Shown here one piece after another: positions 31,445-39,112 of a stretch of 47,301 nt of DNA. The notes under the pieces are model-generated. The model worked only from the letters and a program-made list of their open reading frames with translations, was not told the origin of the DNA and searched no databases. This DNA is from Chloroflexota bacterium (GTDB taxonomy: Bacteria > Chloroflexota > UBA11872 > UBA12225). The stretch is taken from the NCBI GenBank assembly GCA_016199265.1, contig JACQGX010000237.1:1-47301 (forward strand), given 5' to 3'. The translations under genes were made by a program, and so were the position numbers. Numbering within the stretch: position 1 is the stretch's first letter; every line of letters starts with the position of its first letter.

Positions 31445-33214
31445 GTGGCTGACGCACCGGCCCCGGCCCCGTCCGCGACCGCCGACCGGCACGGCGCGCC
31501 GGAGGTGTTCCTGGAACGGCTGCGCGACTCCGACCCGCAGGTCCGGCTGAACGCCGCCGTCAGGCTGGCGTATCTGGGCCGCGCCGAAGGGCTCGACGCC
31601 CTCCTCGCGGGCCTGGCGCACGAGAGCGGCTCGATCCGTTTCCACCAGGTGCCCGACGCGCTCGCGCTCCTCGGCGACGCCGGGAACGATCGGCTGGAGC
31701 AGCTCGTCAGACAGCCCGGCCCAGCACGCCTGGGCGCAGCGCGGGCCCTGCTGCTCCGCGGCCGGCTCGACGGAGTCCCGGAGGCGGTGGCGGCGCTGCT
31801 GGGCGCGCCGGACCACACCACCCGGTGGTCCGCGGCCCTGCTGGCGGGAGAGATCGGAGCGGCAGCGCGCGTGGCTGCGGACGCGCTCCGCCGCGCGCTG
31901 CAGGAGGGCGGCCCGGAGATTGCTATCGGCAACCAAGCGCTCGCGGCGATCGTGGGGCCGGACGCAGTGCCGGCGCTTCGTCAGGAGCTCGAGCACCCGG
32001 CCGAGCCTCGGCGCATGGCGGCCATGCGCGGACTGTCCGGCCTCGGCGCGGCAGCGGTCGAAGTGGCGGCGCAACTCCTGCATACCGTCGAGGATGGCGG
32101 GCTGTCGCTCCGCGAGCGACTGACCGCCGCCCATGCGCTCACCCGCGCCGGCACGCCTGGCGACGAGCTGCTCGCGTCACTGCGGCGCATCCTCCCTCGT
32201 GTGGACCGCTGGCTCTCCATCGGGTTGCTGAGAACGATCGCGCAACTCTGCCCCGAGTATCCCGTGCGGCCGGAGGCAAGCCAGCAGTGGCCCGCCTGGG
32301 AGTCGCGCCTCGCTCATCGTGTGCCGGCGGCGAAAGCGGAGTCGTCGAGAGACTCGCTGCTGCAGATGCTGGTTGATCACCTCACGCATCCGGATCACGA
32401 TGTCCGGCGCACCGCATGCCTGGGCCTGGCTTTCTTCGGTCGCGCCGGCGGCCGCGCCGCGGCCGCGGTGCGGGCCGCGCGCGTCTCGGAGCCGCTTCGC
32501 CACGACGTCCTGCGCCGGCTGGGCGAACCCTCCGAGCTCGACACGACTGGCTTCCCGTGGGATCACACCATGGTGCAACCCGAGCTGGATCTCGACAGCA
32601 TCGCCGGGGAATGCGAATCCCTCTGGGTCCGCGCCAACGGCGGCGCGCTCGACTACCCGATCGCGGTGCCGAAATGGGCGTTCCTGCAGTACCTGGTGGA
32701 CCGACACGGGATGCTCCTGCACGGCTCCCGCTCGGCCGGTATCGACGTGCTGCGCCCGGTCAGCCACAGTTGGGGCGGTGGGCGGACGAGCGACCAGCCG
32801 GGGGTCTTCGCGGTCGATCACGCGCTGATGGCGATGTACTTCGGGATCGTCGACCGCACAAGGGTGCCGCATCTCTCAAATGGCCTGAGTGAGCTCACCG
32901 GGCCGGACGGCACGCCGGTGCGCGGTTTCCAGCTCGGCACCGACCTCATCGCGCTGGCCGGCCGGCCCTTCATCGACGCCACCGTCTACATCGTCCCGCC
33001 CGATACCTTCTCCATAATGGGCGAGTTGACGAGCCTGGTCCCGGTGCGGCCGCTGGCGAGCCTGCCGGTTGCCCCTCAGGACTTTCCACTGCTCGAGTAT
33101 CTGTGGGGGACGGACCTCGGTCCACTCGCCTCGCAGTTCGCGGACGAGCATCCTGCGCTGCGGGACGTTGGCTTCTGGGCGACGAAGCGATCCGCGCTGT
33201 CCGCTGAACGCTGA
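31445..33214 (+). CDS. HEAT-repeat protein with a C-terminal ADP-ribosyltransferase-like domain (putative)
   Basis: The 589-residue protein starts at a GTG with GGAGG about ten bases upstream. Residues 15-370 are rows of HEAT-type helical repeats (PQVRLNAAVRLAYLGRAEGL, TTRWSAALLAGEIG, HDVRRTACLGLAFFGRAGGR), which act as protein-binding scaffolds. Residues about 400-560 are different: MLLHGSRSAGIDVLRPVSHS, PGVFAVDHALMAMYFGIVDR and ATVYIVPPDTF recall bacterial proteins with an ADP-ribosyltransferase-like fold (an 'LHGS' strand, 'VfA..d...a.yfa' helix and 'tVYi.p...F' strand). I infer this from pattern, without a confirmed catalytic triad. No signal peptide or membrane segment is present. Confidence 0.6.
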   Translation: MADAPAPAPSATADRHGAPEVFLERLRDSDPQVRLNAAVRLAYLGRAEGLDALLAGLAHESGSIRFHQVPDALALLGDAGNDRLEQLVRQPGPARLGAARALLLRGRLDGVPEAVAALLGAPDHTTRWSAALLAGEIGAAARVAADALRRALQEGGPEIAIGNQALAAIVGPDAVPALRQELEHPAEPRRMAAMRGLSGLGAAAVEVAAQLLHTVEDGGLSLRERLTAAHALTRAGTPGDELLASLRRILPRVDRWLSIGLLRTIAQLCPEYPVRPEASQQWPAWESRLAHRVPAAKAESSRDSLLQMLVDHLTHPDHDVRRTACLGLAFFGRAGGRAAAAVRAARVSEPLRHDVLRRLGEPSELDTTGFPWDHTMVQPELDLDSIAGECESLWVRANGGALDYPIAVPKWAFLQYLVDRHGMLLHGSRSAGIDVLRPVSHSWGGGRTSDQPGVFAVDHALMAMYFGIVDRTRVPHLSNGLSELTGPDGTPVRGFQLGTDLIALAGRPFIDATVYIVPPDTFSIMGELTSLVPVRPLASLPVAPQDFPLLEYLWGTDLGPLASQFADEHPALRDVGFWATKRSALSAER

Positions 33215-33354
33215 GCGGCGCCCGCAATCTCCCGCAGGCGGGCGCGTGGGATTGTCGCGCTCGTCTGCATCTGTTCTTAGTGGAGGAGACAAGATGGGCC
33301 CGCCGGTTCGCCGGCCCCCGCCGCCGGTCTCATCCCATCACCGGAGGTGTCGCC

Positions 33355-34644
33355 GTGACCGCAAACGCCATTGTCGCCGCAAACAAGTCCCCGGCAGCCG
33401 AGCGTGTGCCCGAAATCGATCCGGCGCTGCTCGATCCGTTCACCGGCACGTACGCTCTGGCGGACGGACGCCTCGTCTTCGTCGGCCCCCTGCTCGGCGC
33501 CAACTCGGTGTTCGTGTACTACGACTTCGGCACCGGCCGTGTGGGTGCGCTCTACCCGTCGGCGCCGAACGTTTTCACCGCAGGTCCTGCGCTCTTTGTC
33601 CCAGAACCGACCGATGCCGCGCTCGCGTTTAGGCGCCACGGGAGCGGCATGGTTGGTATCGAGTGGCGCGCCCCCGACCAGGACCCGATTCCGGGCGCGC
33701 GGCTCCCCCTCCGGGGCGAGGAGGTGACCTTTCGGAACGGCGACGTGACGCTCGCCGGCACGCTCCTGCTGCCGGAGGGCGCCGGGCCGCACCCGGCGGT
33801 GGTGATGATCCATGGCTCCGGCAAGCAGACCCGCGGCGGCGTCCGCCTGTGGGCCGACTACTTCGTGCGTCGCGGCATCGCGGCGCTGGTCTATGACAAG
33901 CGTGGCGCCGACGCCTCCAGCCGCGCGGGCGGGTCGTTCGAGGACCTGGCACACGATGCCCTTGCCGGTCTGGCCTGCATCAGGGCGCGCCCCGCTATTG
34001 ATCCGCGTCGCGTTGGGCTGTGGGGCGGCAGCCAGGGCGGCTGGATTGCCCCGCTCGGCGCCGTGCTCGCGCCGGACCACGTCGCGTTTGTCGTGATGAT
34101 GGCGGGCCCCGGAGTGAGCATCCCCGAGCAAAACGTCCAGAACGTCGAGCACTCGATGCGCGCGGCCGGCTGTTCGGCGGAGGCCATCGCCGCCGCCGTG
34201 GAGTGGATGCGCGCCTTCAACCACCTCTGGGCCACCGGTGAAGGCTTCGAGCAGGTGCGCGACGGCCACGCCCGCCTGCGCGAGCGCGGGTGGGCCGATT
34301 TCGTCGGTCCATCGGTCGAGAAGCCCCCGTCTCACGCGGGCCTGCGCATCGGGCGGTTCGACATGGCGTACGAGCCGGTGCCGATGCTCGAGCGGGTGAT
34401 GTGGCCCGTGCTCGCCCTCTTCGGCGAGCACGACACCGCGGTGCCGCCCGAGCAGAATGCGCCGCCGGTCCAGGCGGCACTGCGGCGGGCGGGAAATCCC
34501 GCGTCCACTGTGCGGATCGTCCCGCGCGCGAACCACCTCGGCTTGGTGGCCACCGACGACGGGCGACTGGCCACCTGCACCCATTTCATCCCCGAGTACC
34601 TGAAGACCGCCGCCGACTGGATTCTGCAACTGCCGTCGAACTGA
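33355..34644 (+). CDS. Alpha/beta hydrolase with extra N-terminal domain
   Basis: The GTG at 33355 has GGAGGTG five bases upstream, giving 429 residues. Residues 20-110 form a beta-rich domain (FTGTYALADGRLVFVGP and following) like the N-terminal part of beta-lactamase-related esterases. Residues 115-425 are the hydrolase: IHGSG (152-156), nucleophile Ser226 in GGSQGG, Asp360 (FGEHDTAVPP) and His394 (RANHLGL). The pattern matches the family of secreted or cytoplasmic peptidase-like hydrolases with a lid helix insert near 260-320. A strong site GGAGGAG before an ATG at 33294 leads only to a short frame and was not used. Confidence 0.9.
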   Translation: MTANAIVAANKSPAAERVPEIDPALLDPFTGTYALADGRLVFVGPLLGANSVFVYYDFGTGRVGALYPSAPNVFTAGPALFVPEPTDAALAFRRHGSGMVGIEWRAPDQDPIPGARLPLRGEEVTFRNGDVTLAGTLLLPEGAGPHPAVVMIHGSGKQTRGGVRLWADYFVRRGIAALVYDKRGADASSRAGGSFEDLAHDALAGLACIRARPAIDPRRVGLWGGSQGGWIAPLGAVLAPDHVAFVVMMAGPGVSIPEQNVQNVEHSMRAAGCSAEAIAAAVEWMRAFNHLWATGEGFEQVRDGHARLRERGWADFVGPSVEKPPSHAGLRIGRFDMAYEPVPMLERVMWPVLALFGEHDTAVPPEQNAPPVQAALRRAGNPASTVRIVPRANHLGLVATDDGRLATCTHFIPEYLKTAADWILQLPSN

Positions 34645-35017
34645 GGCGGCCACCCATTGCTCGTCGGGCGGGCAGCCACGCTTCCCGCCATCGGGCAGGG
34701 CGAGCCCGTGCTCCGCGCGCCGCACGCTGCGCTGCGCCGCCTCCTGGCCCGCGAGGATCTGTGGCAACCGCGGCGTGGGGCGGGCCATGACGAGCCGGGC
34801 GCGATGACTCAAGCCAGCGGCCCTCAATCTGCTAGACTGCACTAGGAGATGGGTAGCGTTTCCGGTGTTACTTTACAGGCCAGGGTGATGTTCTAGTAGC
34901 TCCTCGCGCGTTCCTTGCTTTCCTGCACATGGTGGCTATGGAGCGATAGTCGAAAGGGTGGCCCGTAATTGGCTCTTGCAGTCGTCCGGCATTCAGAGAT
35001 CAGAAGGAGTGATACCG
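34645..35017. other. Intergenic region, weak promoter candidate only
   Basis: No gene is supported. TTGCTT (34915-34920) and TATGGA (34937-34942), spaced by 16 bases, are a weak promoter candidate for the Xre/RES module. Confidence 0.4.
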
Positions 35018-35431
35018 ATGGTCACCGCCCCTGAACGACTAATAAGCGCCACACAAGAGGCGGCGACGTCGCGTGCCGTCGAAGAGGCGGCCTACCGGGA
35101 GTCGGTCCAGCTACCTATCGCGGACATCGCACAGCGCCTACAGCAGGTCTTGGGTCAGCGCCTAGTGGCTGTGCTTGCGGGCGTGAGCGACGCCAAGGCG
35201 GTAGGCAGGTGGGCGCGGGGAGAGCGCGCGCCCCATCCCGCGAACGAGACCCGGCTCCGTACGGCCTATCGAGTTACCGCGCTGCTGTTGAGCGCAAACG
35301 CTCCGGAGACAATCCGCGCGTGGCTTAGCGGCATGAACCCGGTCCTCGACGACCGCTCACCCGCCCGAGTGCTGGCAGAGAACCCGGAGGAAGTGCTCAT
35401 CGCCGCGCGCGAGTTCTTGGCAAACGGGTGA
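35018..35431 (+). CDS. Xre/MbcA/ParS-type antitoxin of a RES module
   Basis: The 137-residue product starts at the ATG at 35018, which has AAGGAG upstream. It shows the DUF2384 (MbcA/ParS/Xre) pattern: a helix-turn-helix-like region with VLAGVSDAKAVGRWARGERA and the C-terminal toxin-binding part with WLSGMNPVLDDRSPARVLAE and NPEEVLIAAREFLANG. Proteins of this family pair with RES-domain toxins, and a RES gene follows. The antitoxin would hold the toxin inactive and repress the promoter. Confidence 0.85.
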   Translation: MVTAPERLISATQEAATSRAVEEAAYRESVQLPIADIAQRLQQVLGQRLVAVLAGVSDAKAVGRWARGERAPHPANETRLRTAYRVTALLLSANAPETIRAWLSGMNPVLDDRSPARVLAENPEEVLIAAREFLANG

Positions 35432-35553
35432 CCGCACTCTGCTGGCGATCCATCGGAGAGCAGATTGCCCTGAGAAAGCCTCAGGCCAACCGATGAGTTC
35501 TGGTCGCAGGCTCTCCCAGGGGCGTCGCGTAAGGCTGCTACTATTGGCGCGCC

Positions 35554-36240
35554 ATGCCGCTCGTCGACGCCAGGACGCCTACGGAGCTGCTGCACCGAGT
35601 CGGCCGCCTGCCGCCTCCGCTCGACTTTACGCCGTGGGCATATAGTGGCGGGGGACGTTACGACGATCCCCTCGGCAAGGCAACTGGCGATCCGCCAGGC
35701 GGCCGCTTCCGCACGCTTTATGCGTGCGAGCGCCGGATGTGTAGTTTCATCGAGTGCATCGCAGGGTTTCGCCTAGACCCACTGACCGAGGCGGCGATGC
35801 ACCCTATGGTTCCGGAAACGATGGATCCGGATGCATTGTCAGAGGCGGGTATCGTCACACTGGACTGGCGACAGCGGCACGCGATGCAGACCCTGCACCT
35901 CGCTCCTGACCAGCGGTGGCTTGACGTGCGAGAGATGGAGACCGTCCAGTTGCTCCGTGGAGTGTTCGCCAAGATGCTCGCCGAGTTGGGTCTTCCCGAT
36001 CTCGACAACAGCATCATCCGCAGCGTGAACCGCCGCCTCACGCAAGCGATCGGGCGCTGGGCCTACGAGCGCGGCTATGCCGGGGTTGCGTACCGGAGCC
36101 GCTACAACGACTCGTGCGATGCATGGGCGCTCTTCGAGGGCCGCGCTCAATTTGCACCAGTCGGCTCGCCGGAGCCAGTTCGACACGACGATCCCGATCT
36201 CGTAGCGGCCGCCCGACTGCTCAGACTCTCCATCGCCTAA
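35554..36240 (+). CDS. RES-domain toxin (NAD+-degrading type)
   Basis: The 228-residue protein shows the RES layout: LHRVGRLPPPLDFTPWAYSG early, GRYDDPLGKATGDPPGGRFR with the conserved glycine/arginine pocket, TLYACERRMCSFIECIAGF with a catalytic-type glutamate, and a C-terminal YAGVAYRSRYNDSCDAWALF with the serine/arginine set that gives the family its name (Arg-Glu-Ser). RES toxins such as MbcT deplete NAD+. The start ATG lies 122 bases after the antitoxin stop, an unusually long gap for these modules, and no strong ribosome site is seen. A promoter of its own, or a hairpin-controlled second message, is possible. Confidence 0.85.
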   Translation: MPLVDARTPTELLHRVGRLPPPLDFTPWAYSGGGRYDDPLGKATGDPPGGRFRTLYACERRMCSFIECIAGFRLDPLTEAAMHPMVPETMDPDALSEAGIVTLDWRQRHAMQTLHLAPDQRWLDVREMETVQLLRGVFAKMLAELGLPDLDNSIIRSVNRRLTQAIGRWAYERGYAGVAYRSRYNDSCDAWALFEGRAQFAPVGSPEPVRHDDPDLVAAARLLRLSIA

Positions 36241-36378
36241 TGCCGCGGCATTTCCCGCTGCCTCGTCGGCGCTCCGCATGCCGGGAGTTCCCGTGTGGCC
36301 GGTGCTGCAGCTGGCGCCCCGAGGCCCGCGCTGTCCAAGGTGCGTTTGAGCTGACAGCACTGGGAGCGAGACGGACAA

Positions 36379-37437
36379 GTGACTATAGAAGCAGGAGCGG
36401 CGACGCCGCAGGGAGCGCGGGAGGCGGCTCGCGAGCGCCTGACCCAGTACCTGAGCCAAGGCGGGTCTCGGCGGCACCTCATCTACGTTGCCGCCAAGCT
36501 GGGGTTCGCCGAACTCCTCGCGGACGGCCCCCGGCACGGCCATGACCTCGCGGCCGCGCTGGGGGCGCACGAGGACACGTTGCGCCGGGTCATGCGCGGC
36601 ATGGTGGCAATTGGGCTCTTGACCGAGGAGGACGACGGCCGGTTCGGCCTGGATGAGATGGGCCACCTCCTCCGCAGCGATGCGCCGGAGCCGCTGGGCG
36701 GCCGGGTGATCAAAAGGGTCGAGCTGGGGATGGCGTGGGGTGGGCTGTTGCACGCCGTGCGCACCGGCGAGACCCCCTTCGAGCACGTCTTCGGAGAGGG
36801 CCCATTCCCCCACTTCGCCCGCGACCCCGCCGTCGCCGCCCTCGGCGCACGGCTGAACCCGGGCACCTCGTGGGAGGTCGCCCAGGCCATCGCCGCGGCC
36901 TACGACTTCGCGCCCTTCGCGACGGTGGTCGACGTGGGCGGCGGGAACGGCATCGTCTTGGCGGCGATCCTCCAGCGGTACCCGCACCTGAGTGGTGCCG
37001 TGCTCGACCAGCCGCACCTGATGGAGGACGCCCGCCAGGTGGTGGCGCACTACGGAGTGGACGCGCGCTGTCAGTTCGTCGCCGGCGACTTCTTCGAGGC
37101 GGTGCCGCCCGGCGACGTGTACGTACTCAAGACGATCCTCCACGACTGGGACGACGCCCGTGCCGGGCGCATCTTGGAGCGGTGCCGGCAGGCGATGCGC
37201 CCGCGCGGGCGAGTCGTGGTAGTGGAGAGCCTCCTGCCGGAGCGGGCGATCCAGGGGGCGTCGGGCTTCCTTGGCGACGTGATGATGCTCGTCGAGACGG
37301 GCGGCCGGGAGCGCACCGAGCGCGAGTACCGCACCCTCTTCGCCGCCGCTGGGCTCGCGCTCACCGAGATCCGGCCGCTGCAGGCGGGCCAGTACGCCGG
37401 CCGGAGCCTCATCGAGGCCGTGCCGGCGAACAGATGA
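36379..37437 (+). CDS. SAM-dependent O-methyltransferase (hydroxyindole/flavonoid type)
   Basis: The 352-residue protein starts at a GTG. Residues 15-100 are the winged-helix dimerisation domain (RRHLIYVAAKLGFAELLADG, DTLRRVMRGMVAIGLLTEED). The Rossmann domain has VVDVGGGNG at 183-191, LDQPHL at 209-214, and catalytic His255 in ILHDWDD. This is the plant-type O-methyltransferase family (Methyltransf_2), used in bacteria on phenolic or polyketide products. Nothing nearby tells the substrate. A tiny sugar-transferase remnant begins directly after the stop. Confidence 0.92.
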   Translation: MTIEAGAATPQGAREAARERLTQYLSQGGSRRHLIYVAAKLGFAELLADGPRHGHDLAAALGAHEDTLRRVMRGMVAIGLLTEEDDGRFGLDEMGHLLRSDAPEPLGGRVIKRVELGMAWGGLLHAVRTGETPFEHVFGEGPFPHFARDPAVAALGARLNPGTSWEVAQAIAAAYDFAPFATVVDVGGGNGIVLAAILQRYPHLSGAVLDQPHLMEDARQVVAHYGVDARCQFVAGDFFEAVPPGDVYVLKTILHDWDDARAGRILERCRQAMRPRGRVVVVESLLPERAIQGASGFLGDVMMLVETGGRERTEREYRTLFAAAGLALTEIRPLQAGQYAGRSLIEAVPANR

Positions 37438-37452
37438 AAGGAGTTACGGCAC

Positions 37453-37518
37453 GTGGCAAAGAGGGCATTCGACCTTGTTGTGGCGAGCGTGATGCTACTG
37501 GTCCTTTTGAAGACATAG
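37453..37518 (+). pseudogene. Bacterial sugar transferase N-terminal stub
   Basis: A GTG with AAGGAG about ten bases upstream begins MAKRAFDLVVASVMLLVLLK (GTG read as Met) and stops at TAG 37516. This is the characteristic first membrane helix of undecaprenyl-phosphate sugar transferases ('KR.fDl..a..lLll'). Only 21 codons remain, so the rest was lost. Confidence 0.6.
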
Positions 37519-37535
37519 AGACACTGGAGAGCCGA

Positions 37536-37904
37536 ATGTGTATGGATGACCGGTTTTGGATCCTGGTGGACCAGCTCGTGGACACCAGCGAAATCGTGAT
37601 CGACCGACCCCGCGGCAGCGCGCACCCGCGCCGCCCCGAGGTCGTGTACCCGATGGACTACGGCTACCTCTCCGGAACCGGAGCCGTGGACGGCGGTGGG
37701 GTCGACGTGTGGCGCGGCAGCTTGCCGGGGGGCCGTGTCACGGCCGCAATTGTCACCGTCGACGTGTCCAAGCGGGACGCCGAGGTGAAGCTGCTGGTGG
37801 GATGCACGGCGGCGGAGTGCCGGCTCGCGCTGCGCACCCACAACCAGGAGTCGCAGGCGGGGCTCCTCGTCGTGCGGCCACACGAGCCAGATGCGGATCG
37901 CTGA
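37536..37904 (+). CDS. Divergent inorganic-pyrophosphatase-like protein
   Basis: The 122-residue protein, with GGAGAG upstream of the ATG, resembles soluble pyrophosphatases: IVIDRPRGSAHPRRPEVVYP then MDYGYLSGTGAVDGGGVDVW, aligning with the substrate-binding strand and the 'DGDPLDV' loop. In normal enzymes (about 170-200 residues) that loop holds three metal-binding aspartates. Here the middle one is Gly (DGGGVDVW). The C-terminus with the last catalytic residues is also shorter. It may bind another phosphoester or be inactive. It stands alone after the sugar-transferase stub. Confidence 0.7.
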   Translation: MCMDDRFWILVDQLVDTSEIVIDRPRGSAHPRRPEVVYPMDYGYLSGTGAVDGGGVDVWRGSLPGGRVTAAIVTVDVSKRDAEVKLLVGCTAAECRLALRTHNQESQAGLLVVRPHEPDADR

Positions 37905-38245
37905 TCGCTCGGGGAGGCAGTGACCGATAGCCATCGTACCACCCATACGAGAGCTGATGTGCGGTGCGGACGGAAGGCCCGCCAGCGCAGCGACGCCCGA
38001 GTTGCGCAGTCGTACTGGCGCCTACAGGCCTGCCGCGGTGCTGAGTACGCCGTCCACGAAGATTGCCAACCGGGCGGAACTCGGCCGCGCCCAAGCGAGC
38101 GCTCGAGCCAGTCGAAGTACGCTGAGGCCCAGCGGCGCTATCGCGCGGTTGTCCATCTGGCCGCCCGGGACGCTACCCACTCTTGCGCTCGCGTTCCGGC
38201 GGCGGCGTGTGGTAAGATACGCCAGTTTCGGGACACGAAGTCCAG
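37905..38245. other. Intergenic region, no supported gene
   Basis: Only short overlapping open frames of unnatural composition are present. The region ends at the structured leader of the Trm1-like gene. Confidence 0.5.
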
Positions 38246-38375
38246 CGGCGCGTAGCGCCGGTGGGCCAGGGTGCCAGCGGCAATCGGAGCCGCTGGATCA
38301 AACGGTCTCGCGGTGCCCCTAGCCGGCACTGCCGGCCGCTACCGGTCCCTTCAGCCGAGTCGGTTCACCGACTCG
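38246..38375 (+). promoter_or_regulatory. Candidate structured 5' leader of the Trm1-like operon
   Basis: Three perfect stem-loops lie in a row: CGGCGC/GCGCCG (38246-38260), CCAGCGGC/GCCGCTGG (38274-38296) and CGAGTCGG/CCGACTCG (38356-38375). The last one ends 16 bases before the GTG start, close to its ribosome site. The arrangement suggests an RNA element controlling translation, but I recognise no known riboswitch or T-box. Confidence 0.4.
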
Positions 38376-38391
38376 TGTTCTGGAGGACCAC

Positions 38392-39081
38392 GTGCGCGAC
38401 CAACCATCCCGAACCCCTGACCTCCGGCCGATCCGAGAGGGTTCGACCGAGTTCCTCGTGCCGCACGTCCCGTCAAGTCGGGCCACGCGCGGTCCGGGGA
38501 GCGCCCGTGACGGGCTCTTCTTCAACCCCGCCTCGGCCTTCGCGCGCGATCTCTCGGTGCTCTACCTGGCGGCGGTCGTCCGGCCGGGGATGCGCGTCCT
38601 CGATGGCCTGACGGGCGTCGGCGCCCGCGCGGCCCGGTGGCAGCGGGAGGTCCCCGGCGAGATCCCCTTCGCCGCATGCGAGGTGTGCGGGTGGCCGGCC
38701 CACTTCGCGGGGCCGCTGTGGACCGGCTGTTTGTGGGATCCCGACCTGCTGCGACGGCTGCTGCTGCTGGCGGACGACCGGCCGCTGGCCACGGGCAGCG
38801 AGGTGCGGGCGGCGCTGGCGGGCTGGCTGGCCGAGGCGGCGGCACCACCGCTCTTCTACGACCTGCACGCCGCGGCGGCCCACTGCGGTGCAGTCGCCAT
38901 GCCACCCCTGGAGACAGTCCGGCAGCGGCTCGCGGTGTTCGGGCACCTGGCCGTGCGGACGCACTTTCCCCGGACTGGCATCAAGACCGATGCCGGTGCG
39001 CGACAAGTCCTGGACCTGCTGCAGCACGGCGAGCACCACGCCGGCGGGGACGTGGGAGGCGCGGCCCCGAGGACGGAGTAA
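38392..39081 (+). CDS. Trm1-like tRNA (guanine-N2)-methyltransferase with a large internal deletion
   Basis: The GTG at 38392 has GGAGG five bases upstream. The first part (IREGSTEFLVPHVPSS, GLFFNPASAFARDLSVLYLA, RVLDGLTGVGARAARW) matches the start of Trm1 enzymes, which dimethylate guanine 26 of tRNA. The second part (CEVCGWPAHFAGPLWTGCLW, then PPLFYDLH and a VRTHFPRTGIKTDAG end) matches the C-terminal zinc-bearing domain. Between ARWQREVPGE and IPFAACEVCG about 150-170 residues are missing, including the D-PFG catalytic loop. The frame stays open, giving 229 residues instead of about 380. Methylation activity is not expected. Trm1 is rare in bacteria. Confidence 0.75.
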   Translation: MRDQPSRTPDLRPIREGSTEFLVPHVPSSRATRGPGSARDGLFFNPASAFARDLSVLYLAAVVRPGMRVLDGLTGVGARAARWQREVPGEIPFAACEVCGWPAHFAGPLWTGCLWDPDLLRRLLLLADDRPLATGSEVRAALAGWLAEAAAPPLFYDLHAAAAHCGAVAMPPLETVRQRLAVFGHLAVRTHFPRTGIKTDAGARQVLDLLQHGEHHAGGDVGGAAPRTE

Positions 39082-39112
39082 GCCTCGGCGGGACCGGTTC
39101 GATGTGGAGTCA

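Noticed and set aside
33294-33632. Start codon with a strong GGAGGAG site at 33294
   Set aside because: The frame soon becomes arginine/proline-rich and overlaps the better hydrolase start at 33355.
33277-34842. A 521-codon minus-strand frame opposite the hydrolase
   Set aside because: The plus-strand hydrolase has a complete catalytic triad and a strong ribosome site.
38246-38391. T-box or cobalamin riboswitch before the Trm1-like gene
   Set aside because: No T-box GGTGG-type sequence or B12-box could be recognised.
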